64,000 nucleotides of DNA. It comes from an uncultured Ruminococcus sp. (GTDB lineage Bacteria; Bacillota; Clostridia; Oscillospirales; CAG-272). Shown piece after piece: positions 8,727-17,142 of the stretch. The notes under the pieces were generated by a model that was not told where the DNA came from, searched no databases, and saw nothing but the letters and a program-made list of their open reading frames with translations. Numbering within the stretch: position 1 is the first letter of the stretch; every line of letters starts with the position of its first letter. A program made the position numbers and the translations under genes. The stretch spans positions 1 through 64,000 of the forward strand of contig CACWOQ010000007.1 in the NCBI GenBank assembly GCA_902762505.1. The letters are read 5' to 3'.

Positions 8727-10026
8727 TCACGGATACGCTCTTCACGCCGTGACTGCGTAAATATTCAGCCGTCGCCCCGTCGATCACCTCGCCGCAAACC
8801 ACGGGTGAAACGGCGGGCGGACAACTCACGCATACGTCTCCCGCGATCCTGCCTTCGCACTGCGATACCGGCAGGACCGTTTTTTTTGCGAAAAACGCGT
8901 CGCGTATGCTCATCGCGCGCCGCGGCAGAACGGCGGCGAACCGTTCCTGTTCAAGCGGATCCGACAGTTCAAAGGTGCAAAGCACGGACGAAAGACGCCG
9001 CAGACCGCGGACGCCCGTCTGCGGATTCGGCAAAAACGTTATGAAATCTCTGTCCGCGTATTCGGGATAGACGTTTTTTTCGATAAGACGGCTCTGCGTC
9101 TCGTATCCGGTGAGTCCGCTCATCGACGTGCGCAGAGTGATCTTCATCGGCTCGTCGCCGTACGGGACGTAGCCTTTCGCGGCAAGAGAAGCCTTTACGT
9201 TATCAACCTCGGGTATGAACCGGCGCAGACGCTGTCTGTAAGTACAAAGATACCTGTTCAGCCCGTCAAGGCTTTGAAGTATCAGATATGACGGTGAAGT
9301 GGAGGCGAACGCCGCCATGGCGGAAAGCACCTCTTCACGGCTGAATTCCGCCGTGTGCAGATAAGCGGCGCCGGTCAGAGCCGGCAGCGTCTTATGCGCG
9401 GAGGTGCAGCAAACGTCGGCGCCGAGAGCCAGGGGATCCGAAGGCTCCGGCAGAAAATGCAGATACGCACCGTGCGCGCAGTCGACCATAAGGTATACGC
9501 CGTGTCTGTGACAGACCGCGGCGACCGCGGCGACGTCGGCGGTTTTGCCGAGATAATCCGGGGTCGTTATATAAACGGCGTCCGGCTTGTCCCTTATTAT
9601 CTGCTCCTCGACCGTGACAGGATCGACGGTGACGGATACGACCGTGTCGTCCGGCATAGGTCTCTGCCATATCACGTCGGCGCCGGTGAGCGCGGCGGCG
9701 GTGATGAACGAGCGGTGTACGTTGCGCGCGGCGAGTATCCTCGCCTGACGCCCGAGCCGCTGACAGAGAAGAAACACCATCGCACGCACGCAAAGCGACG
9801 AGCCCTCCGTGCTGTAATACGTCGGTGTGCCGAACAGACGTGACGCGTTTTTCTGCGAGAGCTCGATTATGCCGTCCGGCGAGAAAAGCTCGTCCGCGCC
9901 GGGGATCTCCGTTATATCGTCCTCCTCGTGACCGCAAAAGACAAAGCCCTTGTGACCCGGCGTATGCAGGCGCAGGGGCTTTTTCCCTTTATAGTCGTTT
10001 ATGAAGTCAATTATCGGAGTCTTCAT
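8719..10026 (-). CDS. Orn/Lys/Arg decarboxylase-family PLP enzyme
   Basis: A 435-residue fold-type I PLP enzyme. The N-terminus RLHTPGHKG is the family hallmark. The cofactor residues are VDCAHGA (D182, H185) and TSAHKTLPALTG with Schiff-base lysine K212. It resembles the short, wing-less clostridial members annotated as arginine/lysine/ornithine decarboxylases; the true amino acid substrate cannot be assigned. Its start lies 20 bp inside the SCIFF maturase gene, so it is expressed as the third gene of that operon, which is a context worth noting. Confidence 0.85.
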   Translation of the reverse strand: MKTPIIDFINDYKGKKPLRLHTPGHKGFVFCGHEEDDITEIPGADELFSPDGIIELSQKNASRLFGTPTYYSTEGSSLCVRAMVFLLCQRLGRQARILAARNVHRSFITAAALTGADVIWQRPMPDDTVVSVTVDPVTVEEQIIRDKPDAVYITTPDYLGKTADVAAVAAVCHRHGVYLMVDCAHGAYLHFLPEPSDPLALGADVCCTSAHKTLPALTGAAYLHTAEFSREEVLSAMAAFASTSPSYLILQSLDGLNRYLCTYRQRLRRFIPEVDNVKASLAAKGYVPYGDEPMKITLRTSMSGLTGYETQSRLIEKNVYPEYADRDFITFLPNPQTGVRGLRRLSSVLCTFELSDPLEQERFAAVLPRRAMSIRDAFFAKKTVLPVSQCEGRIAGDVCVSCPPAVSPVVCGEVIDGATAEYLRSHGVKSVSVIT

Positions 10027-11395
10027 CTTCCTCGTACAGGCGGTCCACCTCAGCCATTATCGCGCATTCGAGCCGCTTTTTGAACAGGTCGCAGCCGTAT
10101 GAGTAAACACCGGTGACGGATCCCGTCGAATGATAGGCGTTCGCGGCGCATCCGCCGGCGCAGTAGAGGCGCGCCCAGCAGTTTCTGCATTCTTCTCTCG
10201 CGTAAACGTTGCAGGCGGCGAATTCGTCGCGCCGTTCCGTATTCGTTACGCCGTGCCAGATATCGCCAAGGCGGAATTTTTCCTCTCCGACGAACTGATG
10301 GCACGGATAAAGATCGCCCTGCGGCGTCACGGCGAGATATTCGGTGCCCGAGCCGCAGCCGGAGATCCTCTTGTAGATGCACGGACCGCCCTGCAGATCT
10401 ATCATATAGTGATAAAAAGTGAAGGGTCTGCCCTCTCTGCGGCGTTTTATCATAAGCTCGGCGAGCTTTTCATACTGCTCGTATACGACCGGTTTGTCCT
10501 CCTCGGTAAGAGCGGAGGGACTGTCGGGCGAAGCGACGACGGGCTCCATTGAAAGCTCGTTGAACCCGAGGTCGAGCATCACCTTTATATCCTCGAGAAA
10601 ATCGGGGTTGTAATGCGTGAACGTGCCGCGCATATAGTAAGACTTGTCGCCGCGGGAGGCAACGAGCTTCTGAAACTTCGGGACGATCACGTCGTAGCTG
10701 CCTCTGCCCGCCGCGTCGACTCTGAATCTGTCGTGTACCTTGCGCCTGCCGTCGAGCGAAAGCACGACGTTCGACATCTCGCGGTTGGCGAATTCGATCA
10801 CGTCGTCGTCTATGTCCACGCCGTTCGTCGTCAGAGTGAAGCGAAAATTTTTATTGTATTTCCCCTCGACCGACCGGGCGTATTCCACGAGCTTTTTTAC
10901 CACGTCGAAATTCAGCAGCGGCTCGCCGCCGAAAAAGTCGACCTCGAGATTGCGGCGGCTGCCGGAGTTTTCAATGAGAAAATCGAGCGCGCGTTTGCCG
11001 ACCTCGAAGCTCATAAGAGCCGATTTGCCGTGATATCTGCCCTGTCCCGCAAAGCAGTACGAGCACGTCAGATTGCAGGCGTGGCTGATGTGCAGACAGA
11101 GCGCCTTTATAACGCCCGACGTGCGGCGCTTCAGCTCCGGCGCCATGGGAGCGAAGGTGTCCGGGCTGAAAAGCTGCCCTTCCGCCTTGAGCTCCTCTAT
11201 CTGATCGAGTATCGACTCCGCGTCGCCCTCCGAAAGCCCGGGGTATTTTTCAAGCAGCGCGGAGACGACCTGTTCGCGGCTGTGATCCTCAAACATCGCA
11301 ATTGCGTCATACGCCGCGTCGTCCACGGCGTGGACGGCGCCCGAGCATACGTCGAGGACTATGTTGTAACCGTTTTGTTTGTATTGATGTATCAT
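10007..11395 (-). CDS. scfB: SCIFF peptide thioether maturase (radical SAM/SPASM)
   Basis: A 462-residue radical-SAM enzyme. An N-terminal peptide-recognition region (about 10-90) precedes the cluster motif CNLTCSYC (C107, C111, C114); GGEPLLNF follows. The C-terminal SPASM/twitch part carries the auxiliary-cluster cysteines in GCGSGTEYLAV, LYPCHQF, CNVYAREECRNC and YCAGGCAANAYH. It would install sulfur-to-carbon thioether bridges in the SCIFF precursor encoded just upstream at 11446. The start MIHQYKQNGYN matches the family; longer upstream reading would run into the precursor gene. Confidence 0.94.
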   Translation of the reverse strand: MIHQYKQNGYNIVLDVCSGAVHAVDDAAYDAIAMFEDHSREQVVSALLEKYPGLSEGDAESILDQIEELKAEGQLFSPDTFAPMAPELKRRTSGVIKALCLHISHACNLTCSYCFAGQGRYHGKSALMSFEVGKRALDFLIENSGSRRNLEVDFFGGEPLLNFDVVKKLVEYARSVEGKYNKNFRFTLTTNGVDIDDDVIEFANREMSNVVLSLDGRRKVHDRFRVDAAGRGSYDVIVPKFQKLVASRGDKSYYMRGTFTHYNPDFLEDIKVMLDLGFNELSMEPVVASPDSPSALTEEDKPVVYEQYEKLAELMIKRRREGRPFTFYHYMIDLQGGPCIYKRISGCGSGTEYLAVTPQGDLYPCHQFVGEEKFRLGDIWHGVTNTERRDEFAACNVYAREECRNCWARLYCAGGCAANAYHSTGSVTGVYSYGCDLFKKRLECAIMAEVDRLYEEDEDSDN

Positions 11396-11410
11396 ATTTT
11401 CCGAATTCTT

Positions 11411-11437
11411 AAAACGCCGCCCTGGCGGCGGCGTTTT
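11411..11437 (-). terminator. Hairpin between scfA and scfB, probable attenuating terminator
   Basis: A perfect 11-bp inverted repeat (11411-11421 pairs with 11427-11437, 5-nt loop) made of AAAACGCCGCC and its complement. On the minus strand the stem ends in TTTT. It sits in the 50-bp gap between precursor and maturase, as expected if the small precursor mRNA is made in excess over the maturase mRNA. Confidence 0.7.
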
Positions 11438-11445
11438 AAAGTTTA

Positions 11446-11592
11446 TTATTTGTTTTTGTTCTCGCAGCTCTGATTTGCTATGCCGCAGCTCGTTTTGCAG
11501 GCCGACTGGCAGGATGTCTGGCATTCACCGCAGCCGCCGTTTTTCGCGCTTGCGCACAGATCGCGGGTCTTTATAGTTTTGATGTGCTTCAT
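11446..11592 (-). CDS. scfA: SCIFF ribosomal peptide precursor (six cysteines in forty-five)
   Basis: A 48-codon gene. The product starts MKHIKTIKTRDLCASAKNGG and continues with a run of regularly spaced cysteines (positions 13, 21, 24, 28, 32, 36 and 43), including CGECQTSCQSACKTSC. This is the near-universal clostridial SCIFF peptide, substrate of the adjacent radical-SAM maturase. It has seven cysteines rather than the six in the family name, counting the leader-proximal C13. A GGAGGGC ribosome-binding site precedes the ATG and a consensus promoter lies 30 bp further upstream. Confidence 0.95.
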   Translation of the reverse strand: MKHIKTIKTRDLCASAKNGGCGECQTSCQSACKTSCGIANQSCENKNK

Positions 11593-11623
11593 TTATAAGC
11601 CCTCCTGTGTGTTTATTCGATTC

Positions 11624-11652
11624 ATATTACCACAAATCCGGGATTTTGTCAA
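11624..11652 (-). promoter_or_regulatory. Promoter of the SCIFF operon
   Basis: TTGACA (11647-11652, minus strand) and TAATAT (11624-11629) with exactly 17 bp between, about 32 bp upstream of the scfA start. Near-consensus, suggesting strong expression. Confidence 0.75.
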
Positions 11653-11692
11653 GAGGTAATATGTAATAATATATCGTAATTACGCTCCGTTC

Positions 11693-13546
11693 TCAGCACT
11701 CTCCGAGGACGATAAGCTCGTCTTCGTCCGAAAGCTCTATCTCCTCGTCGAGCGGGAGATTGAACCTGCCGTGCTTTTCACGGTCGAGACAGCCGAGCAG
11801 GACACACCTGTTTTCATACATAATGTGACGAAGTTCCCTGACGGTATAGACGCCCGTCAGTCCCATGGAGCCGGCGTTTTTCAGATACAGCTCGTTGCCC
11901 TCGTTTGATAACAGCTCGCGGAAAACGTCGATCAGCTCGGGGCTTTCGGCTATCTGCGAAAGGATCAGCGAAGACATACTCGAGGCGACGAGAAAGTCCG
12001 TATGGTCGCCGCTTCCGACAAGCTTCTGATTATGCTCCTTCTGCATCTCCATCGTTATATTGAACGAAAGACCGTATCTTTTTCTGATATCGCGGAGATT
12101 GAGCAGCAGGAATATCGCGTCCATATCCGCTTTTTCGGGGTCTTCATCGTGCTCGCTCAGGATAACGATATGCTGAGCCATGCGTGAAAGCTCCCTGAGC
12201 ACTCTTTCGGAGCGCGGATTGCCGCGGTAATAGTTTAAGGTGAGGTTCCTTTCGTCCGCCGCCTTCTGCAGCTCCTCGCGTTCCTCCTCCGTCGTCTTCT
12301 GACCGGCCAGATAAACGTGGGATATGTTTTCCGGAAGCTCTTGGAGTATCACGGGCAGAGTCTCGTTGTGACCTATTATGACGGTATCCGTCGTGTCCTC
12401 GGCAAGCCCCGCGCTTTCAACGGTGAACTCCGACATATCGGACAGAGAACCGTCCTTAAGCTCCGCCGAATCGTTCTCATCTGCAAAGATCAGTATGCGG
12501 TCTGTATCGAGGATGCGAAGCTCCTTCGGCGGATTCATCGTCACCCTGTCGCCGCGGAGGACGCCTACGGGCACGGCGCAGTCAAGCCTTATCATCAGTT
12601 CTTCGAACGTCAGACCAGCCGCGCCGCGTATATCGGCGATGTAGAATTCGGAGCCCTCGAAATTGAATATTTCCCGGAACGCCTCGGAAAGACCCGTCTG
12701 CGTGCACGAATGCGCGACCATCTTCGCCATTATGTTGTTCGTCTGAAGGGTCAATATGTTGTTGTCCTTCGCAAGAGAAGGCGGGAAACGGTATTCGTTC
12801 TTTGAGATTATCGCGTTCACCCCTATGCCGGAAACGCCCTTTTCTTTCAGAAGCGTGGAAACGGCGAGCACCGATTTTATCGTTCTCATATCGTCCGTCG
12901 GACTGATTATAACGGTCCGGCACGTTTCGATCGAGCATTTTTCAAGAGACGCGGGGTCGGTGATGTCGACGGTCCTGCAGATTATCCTCACGTTCTTCGG
13001 TATTTCAAGGTTTTCCTTGATATTCTGCTCGATCTCCTCGCGGTCCGTGTCCTCAGCCACAACGATGCGCACGGGCTTGCCCGACGCCGCAAGGATGAGC
13101 TGACGGATCAGCGTATACTCTCCCGGGCTGAAGCCGAGAACGATTATATGGTCCTTTTCAAGCACCATAGAGTTGCCTCTTTTGAGGTTGTCTATCTTTT
13201 CCTCGATCGCGCTCGTGATAATACCTATCAGCACGCTTGTGAACAGAACGCCGGCGATCGCCGTCACGGACATGAGTATGACGTAACCGGGACTGCCGTC
13301 CTCAAACGAAGGCATCCAGGCGTTGATCACGGTGGCGATGCTGTCCCAGAAGACGGACGCCGTTTCGCCCTCCTCGTTGAAGCCGAAAGCGATTATCAGC
13401 GCGGCGATCACGACCGCAAGCAGCAGCGAAGCTATTATCAGGATGCGGATCAGACCGAGGGAGCCTCCGGTCATACGGTTGTCGAACCAGTAGCTGAAAC
13501 GGTCCTTCAGCGAAAATTTCGTCTTGTCCCTTCCGTTTTTGCTCAT
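11693..13546 (-). CDS. CASTOR/POLLUX-like ion channel with tandem NAD-binding (RCK/TrkA-N) domains
   Basis: A 617-residue membrane protein. Two hydrophobic helices (about 30-55 and 85-112) flank a periplasm-facing loop. RCK/TrkA-N domains follow: the first begins DHIIVLGFSPGEYTLIRQL (about 136), a dinucleotide-binding strand-loop; a second begins DTVIIGHNETLPVILQEL (about 385). The layout matches the CASTOR/POLLUX/SYM8 family of cation channels rather than TrkA itself. The start MSKNGRDK at 13546 has a GGAGGAAAG ribosome-binding site; the 14-codon upstream extension is dismissed. It lies 63 bp after the GDPD gene and may be co-transcribed. Confidence 0.8.
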   Translation of the reverse strand: MSKNGRDKTKFSLKDRFSYWFDNRMTGGSLGLIRILIIASLLLAVVIAALIIAFGFNEEGETASVFWDSIATVINAWMPSFEDGSPGYVILMSVTAIAGVLFTSVLIGIITSAIEEKIDNLKRGNSMVLEKDHIIVLGFSPGEYTLIRQLILAASGKPVRIVVAEDTDREEIEQNIKENLEIPKNVRIICRTVDITDPASLEKCSIETCRTVIISPTDDMRTIKSVLAVSTLLKEKGVSGIGVNAIISKNEYRFPPSLAKDNNILTLQTNNIMAKMVAHSCTQTGLSEAFREIFNFEGSEFYIADIRGAAGLTFEELMIRLDCAVPVGVLRGDRVTMNPPKELRILDTDRILIFADENDSAELKDGSLSDMSEFTVESAGLAEDTTDTVIIGHNETLPVILQELPENISHVYLAGQKTTEEEREELQKAADERNLTLNYYRGNPRSERVLRELSRMAQHIVILSEHDEDPEKADMDAIFLLLNLRDIRKRYGLSFNITMEMQKEHNQKLVGSGDHTDFLVASSMSSLILSQIAESPELIDVFRELLSNEGNELYLKNAGSMGLTGVYTVRELRHIMYENRCVLLGCLDREKHGRFNLPLDEEIELSDEDELIVLGEC

Positions 13547-13609
13547 TATCTTTCCTCCTGCTTTTTTTGACTGTGCGGATCGATTCAAAGTGTCGGGAAA
13601 GCTTTCGTT

Positions 13610-16180
13610 TTACGCTTTTTTCTTTTTGGAGAGCACGACCGCAACTATAACGCCGCCGATCACCGCAGCGGCGGCGACGGCTGAAACGATTATCACCGCC
13701 GGATTCACGCCCTTGACCCCGGTTTCCTGATCATTGCCGTCCGTCGCTGCGTCGGGCTCGGTTACGGTATCCGTTACGGACTCCGTGTCCGTGACCTCGC
13801 CGCCCTTGACCGTCACGGTGACGGGACGCGTGTAAAGCGTGTAGGAGTTTTTAGAGTTGATCTTGTGGGTGTATTCGAGCGCGTACGTGTACGTGCCGGG
13901 TCCCGGGAACGAAAGCTCGGTCCCGTTGACTGTTATATCGCCTTCAAGCGGTATGACGCGGACCTTTTCCGACGCGTCCGCCTCTTTTCTTTCATACGTG
14001 AGAGCCGTCGCTTTTACCGTATAGGTCTCGCCCTCGTTTATTTCCGCCGTGTATTCCGGCGCCGAGAGAATCTTCACGAATTTCGCGGGGATCGTGCAGT
14101 TGTTCGTCGTCAGACCGTTGTAGCCGGACATGAAGAAGTCAATGTAAACGTTTTTGTCGTCTATCGTCCACGGCCACGTGGTCAGCCCGCGCATGTTGGC
14201 TGCGGCGGCGAATTCCTTTGTGTGACCGGAAAAGTTCGGATTGTAGGTCGAGCTCATTTTCTGCACCTTTGAAAGCACGGCTTTCGCCTGCTTGTTCGCG
14301 GTATCGCCCGAGACGAGAGGATTGCAGAGATAACCGGCGGACATCTCCGGAAAGATCTGTTTCAGGTTGTTGATCTGTCCCTGATGGAACGTGATGACGG
14401 AAACCTGATCCTCAACGCCGTATTCGCCGATCAGAGACCAGAGCTTTTCAACGAGGTTTTTGTTCGTGCTCTTGATCTCGATGAACAGCAGCATATCCTT
14501 GCCCTTGATCGCCTTGAAATAATCCTCGAGGAAGGGCACGCGGCATTCGGTAAAGCCTTTCTTGTTCGGGAACTGCTTGTTCACGAGAAGCTCGCGCAGC
14601 TGCTCGGACGTTGATCTTTCCATATTGAGATCGGCGCTCGCGGTCCTGCCGGTCGTTCCGTCGTGCATGACCATAAGCTCGCCGTCGGCGGTTATGTATA
14701 TATCGTTTTCAACGCAGTCCGCGCCGAGCTCGTACGCGAGGAGGGAGCCCTCCACCGTGTTTTCCGGCGCCTGCTGCGGTATGCCTCTGTGACCTATGTT
14801 CAAGGGAGATCTGAAAAGCTTGTCGCCGGACATATACTCGTTCAGCACTTTGTACATCAGAGCCGTGTTGTCCGTCACGGCGCCGTGACCGCCGGAGGCG
14901 GCGATCGAGAACGCCTGCGTTATCCCTGTCACGGGAGACGGAGAACTGACCCATACGGAGATAAGTCTGTCGTACAGATATTTCACGTTTTCCTTGAGAG
15001 CGACGTTTTCGGGTATCACCGCGACCGACGCGAACGCGGCGTTCGTACGCTGCCTGATCTTCAGAAGCTCTTTATCCGAAAGCGCGGTCTTGCCCTTCAG
15101 CTCTTCCGTGAAGTCGAGCACGCCGCGGCAGAGATCGCATTTTTTTCTGCATCCGAGTACGAGCTCGTCCTTGTCGCTCATCACGAACACGTCGGACATG
15201 CCGTTCTCGTCAAGATAACGGCAGACGGCGTCCGCGGACTCCGCGTCCTTTACGTAAAACGTCGGCATTATGACTCCGCCGAGCAGGGCGACGGCTTCGT
15301 CGAGGCGGGCGAAGGCTTTGCCGTCGGCGTCGGTGACGTTGAGCGACGGGTCGACTCTGAATATCGCGTTGGCGGGGACCGTTTCGGACGAGGCGAGCCC
15401 CTCAAGCTGAGCTCTGCCGTTCACGTATTCCGACAGCGTGTAGCCGCCTATCACACCGAGCGCGGACTGTGCGATCTCGGTGAATCTGACGGTTGACGCC
15501 GCCGTCGAACGCAGGTACGTGACCTTTATATCGTCTACCTTCAGTATGCAGAAGTTCGCGGTGAGACCGACGGCGCCGGTCTCGTAAAGCGTTGCGTCCG
15601 TGCAGTCAACGCCTTTTTCGCCGTTTATCGTGTGGATCGCGCGCTCATCCCTCACCGTGACCTTTACCTCGTCAAGCGTACCTTCGCTGAATTTGTGGTC
15701 CTTGACGGAGCCGGTCGACGTGACGTTCCAGGTGTTCTGCTCAGTTCTGTACGCGAACTCCACGCCGTTTGACGGCGTGCTGTCGTAACGGAAGCACATA
15801 TGCATGTATGGATAGCCGTTTCCGGACGGATTCTGGAGCCGGTACATGATCGAAGCCCAGCGTCCCGCGTCGCGCGGCTGAAGTATCGTCGCGTGGATGG
15901 TTATTTCATAGTTGCCGTATTTGTCAAGCTCCTCCGGCAGAAGCACCTTCGTGAACTCGCGGCCCGTCGCGTCAAGATAAAGAAAGCCGTCTTCAACGTA
16001 TACCTTCCCCTCGTGTCCTTTGGGGATACGGAAGCCGTCCGGCAGTCCGCCGGAAAAATCCGTCTCGTAAAGCACGGCGCCGTTTTCCGGCTCGTTTGTC
16101 TGCGATTCCGCGCTGATCTGACCGGTAAAGCAAAGGCAGATCATAAGCGCGGCGATAAATGCGCACAGTAGTTTTTTCAT
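13610..16180 (-). CDS. Surface-anchored glycerophosphodiester phosphodiesterase-domain protein
   Basis: An 856-residue secreted protein. A signal peptide (1-24) is followed by a LamG/concanavalin-like region (35-220), a linker domain, and a GDPD TIM barrel starting NIGHRGIPQQAPENT (H464) with ENDIYITADGELMVMHDG (E491, D493, H508 region) and FIEIKS. The tail has a Thr/Glu-rich linker, one membrane helix (about 826-850) and KKKK. It probably releases glycerol phosphate from phosphodiesters or teichoic-type polymers outside the cell. There is no LPXTG motif, so anchoring is by the helix. The start overlaps the stop of the 63-codon gene upstream. Confidence 0.88.
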   Translation of the reverse strand: MKKLLCAFIAALMICLCFTGQISAESQTNEPENGAVLYETDFSGGLPDGFRIPKGHEGKVYVEDGFLYLDATGREFTKVLLPEELDKYGNYEITIHATILQPRDAGRWASIMYRLQNPSGNGYPYMHMCFRYDSTPSNGVEFAYRTEQNTWNVTSTGSVKDHKFSEGTLDEVKVTVRDERAIHTINGEKGVDCTDATLYETGAVGLTANFCILKVDDIKVTYLRSTAASTVRFTEIAQSALGVIGGYTLSEYVNGRAQLEGLASSETVPANAIFRVDPSLNVTDADGKAFARLDEAVALLGGVIMPTFYVKDAESADAVCRYLDENGMSDVFVMSDKDELVLGCRKKCDLCRGVLDFTEELKGKTALSDKELLKIRQRTNAAFASVAVIPENVALKENVKYLYDRLISVWVSSPSPVTGITQAFSIAASGGHGAVTDNTALMYKVLNEYMSGDKLFRSPLNIGHRGIPQQAPENTVEGSLLAYELGADCVENDIYITADGELMVMHDGTTGRTASADLNMERSTSEQLRELLVNKQFPNKKGFTECRVPFLEDYFKAIKGKDMLLFIEIKSTNKNLVEKLWSLIGEYGVEDQVSVITFHQGQINNLKQIFPEMSAGYLCNPLVSGDTANKQAKAVLSKVQKMSSTYNPNFSGHTKEFAAAANMRGLTTWPWTIDDKNVYIDFFMSGYNGLTTNNCTIPAKFVKILSAPEYTAEINEGETYTVKATALTYERKEADASEKVRVIPLEGDITVNGTELSFPGPGTYTYALEYTHKINSKNSYTLYTRPVTVTVKGGEVTDTESVTDTVTEPDAATDGNDQETGVKGVNPAVIIVSAVAAAAVIGGVIVAVVLSKKKKA

Positions 16181-16368
16181 TTTTTTCCCTTCCTGTCTTT
16201 TTTATCCGAAACAAGCAGTATCAAAGCCGCGGCGGCGAACAGAGCCGCGGATACGACCATGGCGACGGCTTCCGGCGGAAGCTGAAATCGCCCGCCGGAT
16301 GACAAATAAGTGAAAAGGTCCGTCGGCGCCTCCGTCACCGGCGCCGCACCCTGAAAAAGCGGGATCAT
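16177..16368 (-). CDS. Small single-pass membrane protein
   Basis: A 63-residue protein. The first 35 residues are polar or proline-containing (APVTEAPTDLF, FQLPPEAV), followed by one hydrophobic helix AMVVSAALFAAAALILLV and a KKDRKGKK tail. It overlaps the HD-hydrolase stop by 4 bp (ATGA) and the GDPD start by 4 bp, so it is a genuine coupled gene rather than chance. The C-terminal helix plus lysine tail mimics the anchors of the surface proteins here, so it could be a detached anchor. Not otherwise recognised. Confidence 0.65.
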   Translation of the reverse strand: MIPLFQGAAPVTEAPTDLFTYLSSGGRFQLPPEAVAMVVSAALFAAAALILLVSDKKDRKGKK

Positions 16369-16961
16369 GACTCTTTGCCCTCCAGAAAATAAGTCGCCTC
16401 CATGTCAGCCGTGGAAAGGGCGAAGGCGAGAGGGTACAGCTCGAACGCCGAGCCGACGTTCCGCGCGTCCTCCGTCCCGGCGAAGCCCATGTGGTATCTT
16501 ATGGCGAACGCCTCCTCGCGCGTAAGCTTCATAAAGCCGGAGATTATATATACGGATTTTTCACCGTGCCCGTAGGGCATCCTGTCCCTGAACTCGTAAA
16601 AGGGAACTTTTTCCCATACGCCCGTCGCTTCATTTTTTTTGTTGCGGTAGCTTATCTGATAGCAGTCCGCTTTGCACACGTCGTGGAGCAGAGCGCATAT
16701 CGCCGCCGTCTCCTCGCTAACGTTTATGCCGTACGTTTCCTTTACGCGCGGACGGTCAAGGTAATCGCAAAGGCAGCGGTAAACGTTCAGACTGTGCTCG
16801 CAGAGCCCGCCCTCGCACGACAGATGGAACACGGTCGACGCGGGAGAGGTGAAGAAATCGGATTTGCTTGTAAGATAATCGAGCAGCCTGTCTGCCCCCT
16901 CACGCTTTATTTTTTCGTTGTATATGCTTATGAACTCGTTTTTGTTATCGGAAATCGACAT
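16365..16961 (-). CDS. HD-domain hydrolase
   Basis: A 198-residue protein with HD-type metal ligands in CEGGLCEHSLNVYRCL, CALLHDVCKADCY (the HD pair) and YGHGEKSVY, and a late aspartate in LSTADMEATY. Such proteins are often annotated as phosphohydrolases or tied to 3'-5' exonuclease YhaM-type activity; the substrate is unknown. The start at 16961 is fixed by GGAGGTGTGAT directly upstream; a longer reading frame has no such site. First gene of the operon with the small membrane protein and GDPD gene. Confidence 0.8.
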   Translation of the reverse strand: MSISDNKNEFISIYNEKIKREGADRLLDYLTSKSDFFTSPASTVFHLSCEGGLCEHSLNVYRCLCDYLDRPRVKETYGINVSEETAAICALLHDVCKADCYQISYRNKKNEATGVWEKVPFYEFRDRMPYGHGEKSVYIISGFMKLTREEAFAIRYHMGFAGTEDARNVGSAFELYPLAFALSTADMEATYFLEGKES

Positions 16962-16984
16962 ATCACACCTCCGTCTTTGAACAC

Positions 16985-17013
16985 ATTGTATCATACCGGA
17001 CGGCAAAAATCAA
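16985..17013 (-). promoter_or_regulatory. Promoter of the HD-hydrolase/GDPD operon
   Basis: TTGATT (17008-17013, minus strand), 17-bp spacer, TACAAT (16985-16990), 24 bp upstream of the 16961 start. It diverges from the galU promoter. Confidence 0.6.
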
Positions 17014-17075
17014 GACAAATCATCCGATTATTATAAATAATCCGTCAAAAACACAAAAAAACAAAAAAATAAGTA

Positions 17076-17104
17076 TTGATTTTCCGCCGCCTTTAGTATA
17101 TAAT
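17076..17104 (+). promoter_or_regulatory. Promoter of the galU operon
   Basis: TTGATT (17076-17081), 17-bp spacer, perfect TATAAT (17099-17104), followed 38 bp later by the galU ATG with a GAGGTG ribosome-binding site. Confidence 0.7.
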
Positions 17105-17142
17105 GTAAAATTGAAGTAATATAGTCAACAGAGGTGCGCAAA

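Noticed and set aside
13610-16180. LPXTG sortase anchoring of the GDPD protein
   Set aside because: No LPXTG or close variant precedes the C-terminal helix in this or the other surface proteins.
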